From Acetobacter musti (GTDB lineage: Bacteria > Pseudomonadota > Alphaproteobacteria > Acetobacterales > Acetobacteraceae): 64,000 bases of DNA. Where the stretch lies: positions 157,903 through 221,902 of the forward strand of contig NZ_WOTB01000006.1 of the NCBI RefSeq assembly GCF_011516835.1. Direction: 5' to 3'. The notes beneath the pieces are model-generated. The model had not been told where the DNA came from. It was given only the letters and a program-made list of their open reading frames with translations, and searched no databases. The position numbers and the translations under genes were made by a program. How positions within the stretch are numbered: position 1 is the first letter of the stretch; each line of letters opens with the position of its first letter. Below are positions 33,766 to 43,931 of the stretch, one piece after another.

Positions 33766-36700
33766 CTAATGAAAATTCCGGGCTCTGAAAGCCAGAATCT
33801 CCGCCGCACCGGACGCATCCTCCCGCACTCCGCTCAGATCCCGGTTCCCCACATCGGCCAGCAGTCCCGACAGATCGGTGAACTCCCACGCCACAAGATG
33901 CACAATCGCTCCCTCCTTCTGCAGACGCCCCTTCACAGCAAGCATCTGTCCCGAAAGAATGACCCGCCGGTATTTTTCAAACATATCCGCCCATATGACG
34001 ACATTCAGCACGCCGGTTTCATCTTCAAGCGTCAGAAACACCACTCCGCCCGCCGAACCGGGCCGCTGCCGGACCAGTACCAGCCCCGCCGCCATCAGCC
34101 CGCGACCATCCCCGGCCCGTGCCACCTCACGGCAGGACACAGCTCCCAGCCGCCGCAGATCCTCGCGCAGGAAAGCAACAGGATGATCGCGAAGCGTCAG
34201 TCCGGACCGGTTATAATCCCGCGCCACTTCAGCCCCCTCCCGCATGGGCTGAAGCAGCACATCCGTCTCATCGGCCTCACGTGCGAAAGACATCGCCGCG
34301 AACAGCGGCAGAGGCTCATCCCGCAATGCCCCGATCGCCCATAACGCCTCACGCCGCGCAAGACCCAGACCCGGCCTGAACGCATCCGCATCCGCCAGAT
34401 GCTTCAGCGCCGCAACCGGCACACCCGCCCGGCGCCAGAGATCGTCAGCCGAAGCAAACGGCCTCCCGCCACGCGCCATGACAATGCGGACAGCATCCTC
34501 ACGGGAAAGCCCTTTCACCAGACTCATCCCAAGCCTTACCGCGAGCCGGCCATCCGCCGCAGCCGACCCTTCCGGCAGGCTGTCCCAGCGTGACGCATTG
34601 ACACAGACCGGCCGAACCTCGACGCCATGCTCCCGCGCATCCCGCACAAGCTGAGCCGGAGCATAAAATCCCATCGGCTGAGAATTCAGAAGAGACGCCA
34701 GAAAAACGTCAGGATGATGACATTTTATCCAGGACGACAGATAAGAAAGAATCGCGAAACTTGCCGCATGACTCTCAGGAAATCCATACGACCCGAACCC
34801 CTCAAGCTGCCGGCAGATACGTCCGGCAAATTCATCCGGGTAGCCGCGCTCCCTCATGCCGTCGATGAGCTTTTTACGAAATGCCCCGATCGAGCCTTTG
34901 CTTTTAAATGTCGCCATAGCCCGCCGGAGCTGATCCGCCTCCGATGCGGTAAATCCCGCACAGACCATGGCGATCTGCATGACCTGCTCCTGAAACAGCG
35001 GAATGCCCAGCGTCCGCTTCAGCACCTTTTCCAGCGCCGGTGACGGATAGTCCTCGGGCTCAAGTCCTTCCCTGCGCCGCAGATAAGGGTGAACCATACC
35101 CCCCTGAATCGGCCCCGGCCGCACAATGGCAACCTCGATCGTGAGATCCCGCAGGCTGCGCGGCTTCAGACGCGGCAGCATCGACATCTGCGCCCGGCTC
35201 TCGATCTGGAATACCCCGATCGTATCGGCACAGCAGATCATGTCGTAAGTAGCCTCATCCTCCTTCGGGATCGTATGCAGCGTATGAACGACCTTCTTAT
35301 AATCCGCGAGCAGATCCAGCCCTTTCCGCAGACAGGTCAGCATCCCGAGAGCCAGACAATCGACCTTCATGAATCTCAGAACATCGATATCATCCTTGTC
35401 CCATTCGATGATCTGCCGCCCGTCCATCGCCGCCGGCTCAACCGGAACCAGCTCGTCCAGCCGGTCACGGGTCAGAACAAACCCACCCGGATGCTGGGAG
35501 AGATGACGCGGCACATCAATCAGACAATGCGCCAGATCAAGCGTCAGCCGGATACGCCGGTCAGACAGATCAACTCCCGTTTCCCGGAACTGCTCCGGAT
35601 CGACCTCTTTCGACCATCCCCATATCTGACCGGAAAGAGTCCGGATCAGATCCTCCGGCAGTCCCATCACCCTGCCAACATCACGCAGCGCTCCTCTGGT
35701 GCGATAGCGCGTCACCACAGCCGTCAGCGCCGCCCGGTCCCGGCCATAATGATCGTAAACCCATTGAATCACCTGCTCGCGCCGCTCATGCTCGAAATCG
35801 ACGTCAATATCAGGCGGCTCACCCCGCTCCTCGCTGATGAACCGCTCAAACAGCACGGTGTTACACGCCGGATCAATCGCAGTGATCCCAAGCACATAGC
35901 AGACCGCAGAATTCGCGGCAGAACCACGCCCCTGACACAGAATACCCTGACTGCGGGCATAACGAACGATGCTATGCACCGTCAGAAAATAAGGCGCGTA
36001 ATTCATTCGCCCGATCAGCACGAGCTCATGATTCAGACTGTCCCTGACTGAACCGGGAATGCCACCGGGATAGAAAGCCTTCGCCCCCTCCCATGTCAGT
36101 GTTTCCAGAGTCCTCTGCGGTGTCTGCCCCGGAACGGAAACTTCGTCCGGATACTGATAGACCAGATCAGCAGGACTGAACCGGCAGCGCTCCACGATCT
36201 CCATCGTGCGCGCAACCGCCTCCGGATACCGGCTGAACAGCCACGCCATCTCATCCGGCGACTTCAGATAGCGATCAGCATGACGTTCCCGCGCAAATCC
36301 CGCATCGTCGATCGTCGTGCCATGCCTGATGCAGGTCACGACATCCTGCAGAATGCGCCGATCATAAGTGTGAAACAGCACATCATTGGTCACAACCGCC
36401 GGCACCTGCTCCCGCGACGCCAGACCCGCCAGCTCATAAAGCCGCATCTGATCATTGGGCCGCCGGCGCAGCGTCAGCGCCATATACGCACGATCCGCAA
36501 AAACCGCCCTCAGCATCCGCAGATGCCGGACACAACCCTCGTCAGCCCGGTCCGGAAGCAGGATGACAAGCAGCCCCTCCCCCCAAACCTCCAGATCCTC
36601 CCACAGGAGACGGCATTTCCCCTTTCCCGCCCGCGCCTTCCCCAGCGTCAGAAGCCGGCAGAGCCGCCCATACGCCGCGCGATCCACCGGCCAGACCAGA

Positions 36701-36927
36701 ACCGGAGGGAAATCCACCAGATCAAGGCGGCAGCCCACAACCAGCCGCACCCCTGTCTCCCGCGCCGCGACATACGCCCGCACCATTCCGGCCAGCGAAT
36801 TCCGGTCCGCAATCCCCAGCGCTCCGATGCCCAGCGCCTTCGCCTGCGCGAACAGCTCATCAGGTGAAGACGCACCGCGCAGGAACGAAAAATGACTCGT
36901 CACCTGCAGCTCGGCATACCGGATCAT
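33766..36927 (-). CDS. dnaE2: Error-prone DNA polymerase DnaE2 (ImuC)
   Basis: The 1053-residue C-family polymerase has an N-terminal PHP domain ([19 protein letters not shown]), the palm motif [12 protein letters not shown] with catalytic Asp residues (about 373-385), the PGGFVLTRD block and a C-terminal OB fold ([18 protein letters not shown]). In place of DnaE1 it extends mismatched or damaged primer ends during SOS mutagenesis with ImuA and ImuB. The start overlaps the imuB stop by 4 bp. It is shorter than DnaE1, as is normal for DnaE2. Confidence 0.95.
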   Translation of the reverse strand: MIRYAELQVTSHFSFLRGASSPDELFAQAKALGIGALGIADRNSLAGMVRAYVAARETGVRLVVGCRLDLVDFPPVLVWPVDRAAYGRLCRLLTLGKARAGKGKCRLLWEDLEVWGEGLLVILLPDRADEGCVRHLRMLRAVFADRAYMALTLRRRPNDQMRLYELAGLASREQVPAVVTNDVLFHTYDRRILQDVVTCIRHGTTIDDAGFARERHADRYLKSPDEMAWLFSRYPEAVARTMEIVERCRFSPADLVYQYPDEVSVPGQTPQRTLETLTWEGAKAFYPGGIPGSVRDSLNHELVLIGRMNYAPYFLTVHSIVRYARSQGILCQGRGSAANSAVCYVLGITAIDPACNTVLFERFISEERGEPPDIDVDFEHERREQVIQWVYDHYGRDRAALTAVVTRYRTRGALRDVGRVMGLPEDLIRTLSGQIWGWSKEVDPEQFRETGVDLSDRRIRLTLDLAHCLIDVPRHLSQHPGGFVLTRDRLDELVPVEPAAMDGRQIIEWDKDDIDVLRFMKVDCLALGMLTCLRKGLDLLADYKKVVHTLHTIPKEDEATYDMICCADTIGVFQIESRAQMSMLPRLKPRSLRDLTIEVAIVRPGPIQGGMVHPYLRRREGLEPEDYPSPALEKVLKRTLGIPLFQEQVMQIAMVCAGFTASEADQLRRAMATFKSKGSIGAFRKKLIDGMRERGYPDEFAGRICRQLEGFGSYGFPESHAASFAILSYLSSWIKCHHPDVFLASLLNSQPMGFYAPAQLVRDAREHGVEVRPVCVNASRWDSLPEGSAAADGRLAVRLGMSLVKGLSREDAVRIVMARGGRPFASADDLWRRAGVPVAALKHLADADAFRPGLGLARREALWAIGALRDEPLPLFAAMSFAREADETDVLLQPMREGAEVARDYNRSGLTLRDHPVAFLREDLRRLGAVSCREVARAGDGRGLMAAGLVLVRQRPGSAGGVVFLTLEDETGVLNVVIWADMFEKYRRVILSGQMLAVKGRLQKEGAIVHLVAWEFTDLSGLLADVGNRDLSGVREDASGAAEILAFRARNFH

Positions 36928-38486
36928 CCGAAGATCCCATGCAGAAACCAGTTCTGCGATCCGGTTTCCCCATGCTCGCCATCCCCGGAACGATACAGCC
37001 AGAACCGCTCGCCGGACGTATTCTCAACCCGGAAATAATCCCGGACAGCGCTCAGTTCAGAATCACCCCGCCACCACTCCCCGAACACGCGCTCCGGCCC
37101 GTCCGCGCATCTCACCCTGTGACGCACACCCCGCCAGATAAAAAACACCGGCGGCTGATCCGGCAGCTCCGCCATTGCCTGAACCGGCTCCGGCCGGGAA
37201 AGCAGCCGCGCCGGTCGCGGCCATTCATGAGACCAGCCGTGGAGCGAGTCATCAGCCAGTTCCTCTGCGCTCTCCGGCGCCAGCGCCGGCACCCTGCGGA
37301 AAGAACGCTCAGGCACATCGCTCTCAACAGGAACGAACCGGTACACCGCCCGCACCCCGATGCGGTTTGCCAGCGTGTCGATCAGATCAGAAATATCCGG
37401 CTCCGCTTCCTCAGCCAGGCAGGACACCGTCTGGCGGCGATCCACAGGCTCAGCATGCGTCGCCGTCAGAACCATGCGCTCGATCCCGAACCCCGGATCA
37501 ATAGTCTCTATTTTTTCACAGAGCAGCCGGGACAGACGCCCCGCATCCCGTACCGGAAAGCCTGTAGCGACACGGATCGCCGCAACCCGGCTGTCCACCC
37601 GATGCAGCAGCAGCTCAAGACGCCGCGCTCCCTGTCCGCGTTCTTCCAGTCCGGCACAGAGCAGCGGCACCAGCCTGCCGATATAACGGGCAATCGTTTC
37701 CGCCGCCCCGATCGGTTCCGCGAAATTCCGTGACACCTGAACAGGCTCAGCGACGCTGACCGGCGTGATGACCTCCGCCTCCCGTCCGTAAGCCTGATCC
37801 AGCCTGCGAACCACTTCCGGACCGAAGCGCAGAACCAGCGGAGCACGCGGCATGGCGGCAAGCTGCCCGATCCGCGATATGCCCAGCGTGCGCAGATCAT
37901 CGGCAGGACCGTCCGGCAAACGCAGAGCCTCAACAGGCAGATCCGCAACAGCAGCCACCGTCCCGCCAGGCGGCGCAACAATGATCCGGGCGCGCCCGTA
38001 ACGCGCCAGTCCATGCGCGGCGCCCCATGTGTCCGCAACAGCCGCTTTCGCGGTGACGCCCTTCTCCTCCAGCCGCCGGATCATCGCCTCCAGCATCGCC
38101 TGCTCTCCGCCATGCAGATGATCCGCGCCGGTCGTCTCCATAACCAGACCATCCGGCAAATCGGGGGCGACAACGGGAGCAATCCGCAGCCGGAACCATA
38201 ACGCCAGCCGCTCCAGCCCGGCCCTGTCCCCCGCAGGATCGGCATCCATGATGATCAGACCGGGATACAGCGCCCGCGCCCGGGCAACCGGCATTCCCGC
38301 CCGCAGCCCCGCCTGCCGGGCCGCCAGATCCACTGACAACACGACACGCCGCCGTCCCTCACGCCCGGCCAGCACCAGCGCCACATCACGCCCGGGCGCT
38401 TCGGAACCCAGTCGCCTCCTGAGCCGGTCCGTCGGCCAGAGCGGCAGACAGAGCGAGACGACACGACGCAAGCCTCCCCCGATCAT
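36924..38486 (-). CDS. imuB: ImuB, inactive Y-family polymerase-like mutasome protein
   Basis: The 520-residue protein follows the Y-polymerase layout, but its N-terminal block reads [19 protein letters not shown], where active polymerases have the DMDAFYASVE metal-binding motif; absence of the catalytic acids is a feature of ImuB. ImuB links DnaE2, ImuA and the beta clamp. GGAGG lies 6 nt before the ATG at 38486, chosen over a TTG at 38504. It overlaps the end of imuA by 101 bp, and its stop overlaps dnaE2 by 4 bp. Confidence 0.93.
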   Translation of the reverse strand: MIGGGLRRVVSLCLPLWPTDRLRRRLGSEAPGRDVALVLAGREGRRRVVLSVDLAARQAGLRAGMPVARARALYPGLIIMDADPAGDRAGLERLALWFRLRIAPVVAPDLPDGLVMETTGADHLHGGEQAMLEAMIRRLEEKGVTAKAAVADTWGAAHGLARYGRARIIVAPPGGTVAAVADLPVEALRLPDGPADDLRTLGISRIGQLAAMPRAPLVLRFGPEVVRRLDQAYGREAEVITPVSVAEPVQVSRNFAEPIGAAETIARYIGRLVPLLCAGLEERGQGARRLELLLHRVDSRVAAIRVATGFPVRDAGRLSRLLCEKIETIDPGFGIERMVLTATHAEPVDRRQTVSCLAEEAEPDISDLIDTLANRIGVRAVYRFVPVESDVPERSFRRVPALAPESAEELADDSLHGWSHEWPRPARLLSRPEPVQAMAELPDQPPVFFIWRGVRHRVRCADGPERVFGEWWRGDSELSAVRDYFRVENTSGERFWLYRSGDGEHGETGSQNWFLHGIFG

Positions 38487-39174
38487 CACAGGCCTCCACT
38501 TCAAAAACGGCGGGCTCCCCGGACCGGACCCGCATCAGTTCCAGCCGCCAGCGCGACCGCCCGACACCGGGCACCGGCAGCACAGCGGATGGCCGCACCG
38601 AAACCCGCCACCGGGTCACACTCGCCACGGGCTGACCGAAATCAGCCATCTCCGGCGGATACCGGCAGCGACGGATGGCAATACCCATCGTGCCGGATTT
38701 CTCCGCCGCCAGTTGCAGACGCCGGGACGCCATCATCGACAGCCGTCCGACTTCCCCCACGACAGCCCCCAGCCCCCCGTACCGCAGCCCCTCCTCGAAG
38801 CAGGCCAGCACATCCGCGTCCGAGCCGGCCTGCGCGCAGATCAGCCGCCGCCCCGACAGCCCCGCCTGACGCAGCGCCGGCGCGAACAGATCCTGCCCCG
38901 TCACAATCCACAGAACCCTGCCCCGCATGCGCGCCACAATCCCGGCCGAGAACTGCCCGGCCGCCGCAGCATGAACCGCATCACTGTTCCCTCCCGACAC
39001 CTCGTGCAGAGCGCCACACACCAGGCCACCCCCCGGAAGATGACGGTCAATCTCATCGACCCCGAAAGGCAGCACCGCCCGCCTGCGGATAGCATGCCCC
39101 TCAAGCCGGCTGATCTGATCCCGCAGCGTCGCCAGGGCGGGACCCAAGGCGGGACGAGGTCCGGAAATGGTCAT
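38386..39174 (-). CDS. imuA: ImuA, RecA-like mutasome protein
   Basis: The 262-residue protein has the SulA/RecA-like layout of ImuA: HLPGGGLVCGALHEVSGG near residues 43-60, GRVLWIVTGQDLFAPALRQAGL, and GLGAVVGEVGRLSMMASRRLQLAAE. It is needed for damage-induced mutagenesis with ImuB and DnaE2. The ATG at 39174 was chosen; a GTG at 39198 would add 8 residues. The gene is first in the operon, preceded by an alphaproteobacterial LexA box at 39220-39234. The 3' end shares 101 bp with imuB in another frame. Confidence 0.9.
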   Translation of the reverse strand: MTISGPRPALGPALATLRDQISRLEGHAIRRRAVLPFGVDEIDRHLPGGGLVCGALHEVSGGNSDAVHAAAAGQFSAGIVARMRGRVLWIVTGQDLFAPALRQAGLSGRRLICAQAGSDADVLACFEEGLRYGGLGAVVGEVGRLSMMASRRLQLAAEKSGTMGIAIRRCRYPPEMADFGQPVASVTRWRVSVRPSAVLPVPGVGRSRWRLELMRVRSGEPAVFEVEACDDRGRLASCRLALSAALADGPAQEATGFRSARA

Positions 39175-39219
39175 TGGCGTGATCCGTCTGCGCGTCACAG
39201 GCTGAAGTCAGAATAATAT

Positions 39220-39234
39220 GTTCACTATTTGTTC
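39220..39234 (-). promoter_or_regulatory. LexA box (GTTC-N7-GTTC) controlling imuA-imuB-dnaE2
   Basis: GTTC (39220-39223) and GTTC (39231-39234) are separated by ACTATTT, exactly the direct-repeat LexA site known for Alphaproteobacteria (GAAC-N7-GAAC on the operon's strand). It lies 46 bp upstream of the imuA ATG. It implies SOS induction of the mutasome. Confidence 0.88.
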
Positions 39235-39300
39235 TCATTCATGACCGAAAGTCAATCCGCCACGGATATCGCCGACAACCTCTCCCCGAAATCTTTCCCT

Positions 39301-40380
39301 TCAGGCCGAATGGCGCCTGATCAGACTGACCGGCATGATGACCCGCTGCGCCGTCAGTTCAAACCGCCCCAGACAGGCATCGATCAGCATCCGCGCGCCG
39401 GCTTCACCGATTTTCACGGTCGGCTGGGACACGGTGGTCAGACCCGGTGTCGTCCAGCCCGAAAAATCCACGTCATCATAACCGACAACCGCAACATCGT
39501 CGGGAACCCGCAGCCCCGCCTCCATCACACGATGAATAAACCCCTGCGCAACAAAATCACAGACACAGGCAACCGCCGTGGGCAGCGTATCAAGCGCCAG
39601 AAACTCCCCGGCCGCACGCGCGCCGGAGGCGAAGTCGAAATCACCGGCCAGCAGCACGACCGGCCGGATCTCCGGCGTTTCCCGAGCAAGACGGTCACAC
39701 AGCCCCCGCAAACGCGGCCGGTCATGCTCGCTGGCCTCGCCCGGTCCCTGCACATACGCGAAACGCCGGTGCCCGCGAGACAGCAGATACTCAGCAATCT
39801 CCCGGAAACCCGCCTCCTCATCCGCCACAATGCTCGGAATGCCATGCCGGGTCTGATCCGTCAGCAGACTGATCACAGGAACCCCGGCCAGATCAGGCGC
39901 CACCCCTCCGGCCCGCATCAGCACCTCGGTCCCCGAAATACTGATGATGCCATCAGCGACCCCACTGACCGGCGTGCGCCTGAGCGTCGCGGCGCCGCTT
40001 TCCGTCTCCCTGACCAGAACGCCGTAATCCATCCGCCGCGCCTCGGAAAAAATGCCCCGCAGAACATCCATCACAACCGGCGAGATGGACCGGTCCGAAG
40101 GCGCGGGCGCCGTGACGAGAATGGTGCTGGTCCGCCCGGTCCGCAGGCTCCGGGCCATCTGATTCATCACATAGCCCATGCGAACAGCCGCCTGGGAAAC
40201 AAGCCTGCGCGTCTCCGGACTGACCCGGTCCGGATTCGAAAGCGCACGGCTGACAGTCGACGGATTCAGCCCGACGTCACGGGCAATATCGGCAATCGTG
40301 ACCCTGCCCTGACGGGAAAGATCCTCAGCATCCTCCATGTCAGCCATCGCACGCGCAGTCCTTCTGAAAAAGCCGCTCAT
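39301..40380 (-). CDS. LacI-family transcriptional repressor of the adjacent sugar cluster
   Basis: The 359-residue protein has a LacI helix-turn-helix and hinge (about 28-80; VTIADIARDVGLNPSTVSRALSNP, then RRLVSQAAVRMGYVMNQMARSLR) and a periplasmic-binding-protein-like effector domain (about 85-350). It should bind a sugar and release the divergent cluster starting at 40693. An internal ATG at 40347 has a better ribosome-binding site (AGAAGGA) than the one at 40380, so the true N terminus may be 11 residues shorter. The effector cannot be read from sequence. Confidence 0.9.
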   Translation of the reverse strand: MSGFFRRTARAMADMEDAEDLSRQGRVTIADIARDVGLNPSTVSRALSNPDRVSPETRRLVSQAAVRMGYVMNQMARSLRTGRTSTILVTAPAPSDRSISPVVMDVLRGIFSEARRMDYGVLVRETESGAATLRRTPVSGVADGIISISGTEVLMRAGGVAPDLAGVPVISLLTDQTRHGIPSIVADEEAGFREIAEYLLSRGHRRFAYVQGPGEASEHDRPRLRGLCDRLARETPEIRPVVLLAGDFDFASGARAAGEFLALDTLPTAVACVCDFVAQGFIHRVMEAGLRVPDDVAVVGYDDVDFSGWTTPGLTTVSQPTVKIGEAGARMLIDACLGRFELTAQRVIMPVSLIRRHSA

Positions 40381-40601
40381 GCCACGCGCGCCGTTCCATC
40401 ATGATCAGCAACGCCACCTCTCAGATCCGGCCGCCGGAACCGACCCAAAAACAATCGAATGCCAACACAAACACCATTTCACAGCAGGAAAACACTCCCT
40501 TCGGCTCCGATACGGACATCACGAAACAACCCTTTCCAGGCAGCTGTTTTACCCCATAACTGTGATCTCTTAGCTCATAACGCTTCGAACCCGAAACGTC
40601 C

Positions 40602-40630
40602 TTGACAGGGATAGTGGCAAACTTTATGGC
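40602..40630 (+). promoter_or_regulatory. Probable promoter of the sugar cluster
   Basis: TTGACA (40602-40607) and TATGGC (40625-40630) are separated by 17 bp, which fits sigma-70. It lies 63 bp upstream of the first isomerase start. Confidence 0.6.
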
Positions 40631-40642
40631 ATACGATTGCCA
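40615..40642. promoter_or_regulatory. Possible LacI-family operator
   Basis: TGGCAA (40615-40620) pairs with TTGCCA (40637-40642), and inside it TGGCA (40627-40631) pairs with TGCCA (40638-40642). The inverted repeats overlap the -10 region, where a repressor would block transcription. The assignment is positional only. Confidence 0.5.
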
Positions 40643-40692
40643 GACGCAGTCTTCGCCTTCTTTCGGACGTCATCAGCCGGAGCACCCGCATC

Positions 40693-41628
40693 ATGCAGAT
40701 CGGCACCGATCTCGTCACGTTCTACAATCCCCGCTTCTGGAACGTGGACTCCCCGGACGACATCGCCGCCCTCGCCGCCACACAGCCCCGCGCCTTCTGG
40801 ACCCGTATCCTCGACGTGCTTCAGAGCGCCGGCCTCACAGGCGCCGAACTCACCTTCCCGCCCTTCGACTGGCGCGGCGCCGTCTCAGCCTTCGGCTCTC
40901 CGGCCGCCTTCAGCGCCGAACTCGCCGCCCGCAACATCGCCGCCTGGTCCTGCTTCTTCCCCGATCTCGACCGTATTCCCATCAGCGAATACGGCACGTC
41001 GGAAAACGCCATCCTCGCCTCCGTCACCGAAACCGCACGGTTCCTCGCCGCCACCGGCGGGACCGTTCTGGTCACAGGCCTCCCCTGCCGCACCGGTTTC
41101 CTCAGCGAACCTCTTTCCTTCGTCGATCTGCCGCTCGCACAGCCGATCGCCGCCCTCCTCAACCGCATGGGCGCCGCCGCCGCAAAGGAAGGCGTGAGCC
41201 TCGCTCTCCACACCGAAGCTCACAGCCTGTTCTGCGCCCCGCGCGACATCGACCTGTTCCTGCTACTGACCGATCCTCGCTACGTCCATCTGTGCCTCGA
41301 TCCCGCCCACATCACACTCGAAGGCGGATCGCCCGAACGCGTCCTCGAACGCCACCTGGACCGCACGGTCGCCGCGCACTGGAAAGACGCCACCGGCCCC
41401 ATGCCCGTCGACACCCCCATCGACGCCGATATTCACACCCGCCACAGACCGTATTTCTGCGAACTCGGCCAGGGGCGCGTGTCCTTCCCCCGCCTGCGTG
41501 CGCTGCTGGATCAGGCTCCCCTGCGCTGTGGCCCGATCCTCGAACTGGACGCCTGTCCCGACCCCGTACCCGCCCTGCGACGCGGCAGCGCTTTCGTGCG
41601 CGCGCTCTCCAAAAAGGACGCATCGTGA
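40693..41628 (+). CDS. Sugar isomerase/epimerase, AP-endonuclease-2-like TIM barrel (first copy)
   Basis: The 311-residue TIM barrel has AP_endonuc_2-type metal ligands: Glu in LHTEAH, Asp in CLDPAH, His in AAHWKD and Glu in ILELD. This family covers xylose isomerase-like epimerases, IolE/IolI and 3-keto-sugar lyases or isomerases, so the exact reaction is open. It is the first gene of a coupled set: its stop overlaps the GTG start of the second isomerase (GTGA). No signal peptide is seen, so it acts in the cytosol. Confidence 0.83.
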   Translation: MQIGTDLVTFYNPRFWNVDSPDDIAALAATQPRAFWTRILDVLQSAGLTGAELTFPPFDWRGAVSAFGSPAAFSAELAARNIAAWSCFFPDLDRIPISEYGTSENAILASVTETARFLAATGGTVLVTGLPCRTGFLSEPLSFVDLPLAQPIAALLNRMGAAAAKEGVSLALHTEAHSLFCAPRDIDLFLLLTDPRYVHLCLDPAHITLEGGSPERVLERHLDRTVAAHWKDATGPMPVDTPIDADIHTRHRPYFCELGQGRVSFPRLRALLDQAPLRCGPILELDACPDPVPALRRGSAFVRALSKKDAS

Positions 41629-42716
41629 AAGGCCCCGGACTCTTCATCTCCCAGTTCCTCGGCGAGACCCCGCCGTTCAGCAGCCTCGACGGCATCGCCG
41701 ACTGGGCCGGCGAACTCGGCTACAAAGCGCTGCAGATCCCCACCCACCGCAAAGACATCTTTGATCTCGGCAAGGCCGCGGAAAGCCAGACCTACTGCGA
41801 CGATATCCGCGGCATGCTCGCCGGACACGGCCTCACCATTTCGGAACTCTCCACCCATCTTCAGGGCCAGTGCGTCGCCGTTCATCCTGCTTACGACATC
41901 CCGTTCCGACGCTTCACGCCTCCCGCTGTATGGCACAGCCCCGAAGCCCGGACGGAATGGGCCGTCTCCGAACTCCTCAAGGCCGCGAAAGCCTCAGGCC
42001 GCCTCGGCCTGAATGCCCACGCAACCTTCTCCGGCGCGCTCGCCTGGCCCTACCTCTACCCCTGGCCGCCCCGGGATGACGATCTCATCACCCTGGCCTT
42101 CTCAACCCTGGCCGAACGCTGGACCCCGATACTGAACGCCTTTGACGAGGCTCGCACCGATCTCTGTTTTGAACTGCATCCCGGCGAGGATCTGCACGAC
42201 GGCACCAGCTTCGAGCGCTTTCTCGCCCTCACCGGAAACCACCCGCGCTGCGCCATCCTTTACGACCCCAGCCATCAGCTCCTTCAGCAAATGGATTATC
42301 TGGCCTTCATCGATCTCTATCACGACCGGATTCACGCCTTTCACGTCAAGGACGCCGAATTCAATCCCACCGGCCGTCAGGGCGTCTATGGCGGCTACGC
42401 GGACTGGCGGGACCGCGCCGGTCGTTTCCGCTCCCCCGGTGACGGCCAGATCAACTTCACCGGCATCTTCTCCCGCCTCGCCCAATACGGCTACGATGGC
42501 TGGGCCGTGCTCGAATGGGAATGCTGCCTGAAAAGCGCCGCCCAGGGCGCCCGTGAAGGCGCCCCTTTCATCACCAGCCACATGATCGACGTCGCCGCCC
42601 AGGCTTTCGACGACTTCGCCGGCGGCACTCTCACCGACGCCGAGCGCCACGCCTGTCTCGGCCTGCCTCCGACAGTACCGGAGCCACCAGCGGACGGAAA
42701 CACCGCGCAGCCATGA
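41625..42716 (+). CDS. Sugar isomerase/epimerase, TIM barrel (second copy)
   Basis: The 363-residue protein has the same family fold as the previous one but is longer and only distantly related. Metal ligands are visible in CFELHPGEDLHD, ILYDPSHQLLQ, HAFHVKDAEF and VLEWECC. It starts with GTG overlapping the first isomerase stop and ends overlapping the oxidoreductase start (ATGA). Such isomerases accompany Gfo/Idh/MocA and GMC enzymes in 3-keto-glycoside, inositol and related pathways. The start is set by the coupling and the N-terminal homology; upstream frame continuation from 40602 is not part of the gene. Confidence 0.83.
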   Translation: MKGPGLFISQFLGETPPFSSLDGIADWAGELGYKALQIPTHRKDIFDLGKAAESQTYCDDIRGMLAGHGLTISELSTHLQGQCVAVHPAYDIPFRRFTPPAVWHSPEARTEWAVSELLKAAKASGRLGLNAHATFSGALAWPYLYPWPPRDDDLITLAFSTLAERWTPILNAFDEARTDLCFELHPGEDLHDGTSFERFLALTGNHPRCAILYDPSHQLLQQMDYLAFIDLYHDRIHAFHVKDAEFNPTGRQGVYGGYADWRDRAGRFRSPGDGQINFTGIFSRLAQYGYDGWAVLEWECCLKSAAQGAREGAPFITSHMIDVAAQAFDDFAGGTLTDAERHACLGLPPTVPEPPADGNTAQP

Positions 42717-43831
42717 GCGTTCTTCCGATCCCCGCTCCTCTCATCTCCGCTGGCATGATCGGCGGCGCACTCGGCGCGTTCATGGGCGATGTCCACCGCC
42801 GCGCCATGGCCCTGACCGGACGCTTCGCCCTCACGGCGGCCTGCCTGTCCGGCCACCCCGAAACCGCGCGCGCCGCCGGCACCGCTCTCAGGCTCGACCC
42901 CGATCGCATCTACGACGACTGGGCCACCATGGCCCGGACAGAGGCCGCCCGTCCCGACGGCATTCGCCTCGCCATCATCGTCACCCCCAATTACCTGCAC
43001 CTTCCTGTCGCTGCGATCTTTCTCGACGCCGGAATCCCGGTTTTCTGCGAAAAACCCCTGACGAACACTCTCCCCGAAGCCGAAGACTTCGCCGCCCGGT
43101 TCGCCATGTCGGGTGACAGAATGGCGCTCGCCTACACCTACAGCGGCTACAGCATGGTGCGCGAAGCTCGCACCCTGATCCGCTCAGGCCGCCTCGGCCC
43201 GCTGCGCAGCATTCAGGCCGAATACCTTCAGGACTGGCTCGGCGCTTCCGATGCGCCCGGCGGCTGGCGCCTCGACCCGGCAAAAGGCGGCCCCGGCGGC
43301 TGCCTCGCCGATATCGGCACCCACGCCTTCCACCTCGCGGAATTCGTCACCGGCCTGCGCTGTAACGCCCTTTCCGCCCGTGTGTCCCGTCTCGTCCCCG
43401 GCCGCGAGGTTCCCGATGACGCCCAGATGCAGCTCCGCTTCCCCGGCGGCGAAACCGGCGGCCTCTGGGTCAGTCAGGTCGCCACCGGCTGCGGCAACGG
43501 CCTGCGGCTGCGGATCTTCGGCGAAAAAGCCAGTCTGGAATGGGCGCAGGAACGCCCCGAGGATCTGATCCTTTCCTTCCCCGACGGTCACAGCGAACGG
43601 ATCGTGCGCGGCGCCACCGGTGTCACTGCCCCCTCGCTCCTGCCTCGCGGTCATCCGGAAGGCTATCTCGAAGCCTTCGCGCGGCTCTACACCGATCTTG
43701 CCGACAGGATCGAAGGCCGGCCGGCCCCGCTTCTGCCGACGCTCGCGGACGGGCTGCGCGGCCAGCATTTCGTCGCCGCCGCACTGACCTCCGGCGCAGC
43801 GGACGGTGCCTGGATTTCCCTCACCCCGTGA
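42713..43831 (+). CDS. Gfo/Idh/MocA-family NAD(P)-dependent oxidoreductase
   Basis: The 372-residue protein has a Rossmann fold starting with SAGMIGGALGAFMGDVHRRA, the conserved IVTPNYLHLPVAAIFLDAGIPVFCEKPL (the EKP motif), AYTYSGYSMVREAR and GGCLADIGTHAFHL with the catalytic Asp/His region. The family oxidises or reduces sugars, sugar acids and inositols, and also forms 3-keto sugars. It overlaps the second isomerase by 4 bp and is followed 100 bp later by the GMC flavoprotein, suggesting a shared pathway. The substrate is not known. Confidence 0.9.
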   Translation: MSVLPIPAPLISAGMIGGALGAFMGDVHRRAMALTGRFALTAACLSGHPETARAAGTALRLDPDRIYDDWATMARTEAARPDGIRLAIIVTPNYLHLPVAAIFLDAGIPVFCEKPLTNTLPEAEDFAARFAMSGDRMALAYTYSGYSMVREARTLIRSGRLGPLRSIQAEYLQDWLGASDAPGGWRLDPAKGGPGGCLADIGTHAFHLAEFVTGLRCNALSARVSRLVPGREVPDDAQMQLRFPGGETGGLWVSQVATGCGNGLRLRIFGEKASLEWAQERPEDLILSFPDGHSERIVRGATGVTAPSLLPRGHPEGYLEAFARLYTDLADRIEGRPAPLLPTLADGLRGQHFVAAALTSGAADGAWISLTP

Positions 43832-43931
43832 CAGGCCGCCATCCGCCCTTTCTGAACAAACCCGCCAGATCCGCGTCTCCGGGCGCATGGGTTCCGGCAC
43901 AACCCGAAATCCCCGCCTTCAGGAACCGGTT

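Larger units (their letters stand above)
40381..40692. other. Divergent control region between lacI and the sugar cluster
   Basis: These 312 bp hold no gene. It contains a consensus -35 hexamer and a possible LacI operator near 40602-40642 (separate entries), and runs of A/C-rich sequence upstream of them. The regulator's own promoter should lie near 40400-40500. Confidence 0.6.

Noticed and set aside
33374..33889. Reverse-strand frame of 171 codons across the fghA/dnaE2 gap
   Set aside because: It overlaps both flanking genes, is Gly/Ser/Cys-rich and has no homology; the gap is better described as non-coding.
35089..36051. Long forward frame (320 codons) opposite dnaE2
   Set aside because: The reverse strand carries the conserved polymerase domains over the same bases, and the forward translation has no family features.
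40602..41624. Upstream part of a 704-codon frame leading into the second isomerase
   Set aside because: It overlaps the first isomerase in another frame and is Arg/Pro-rich with no homology; the real gene starts at GTG 41625, coupled to the first isomerase stop.
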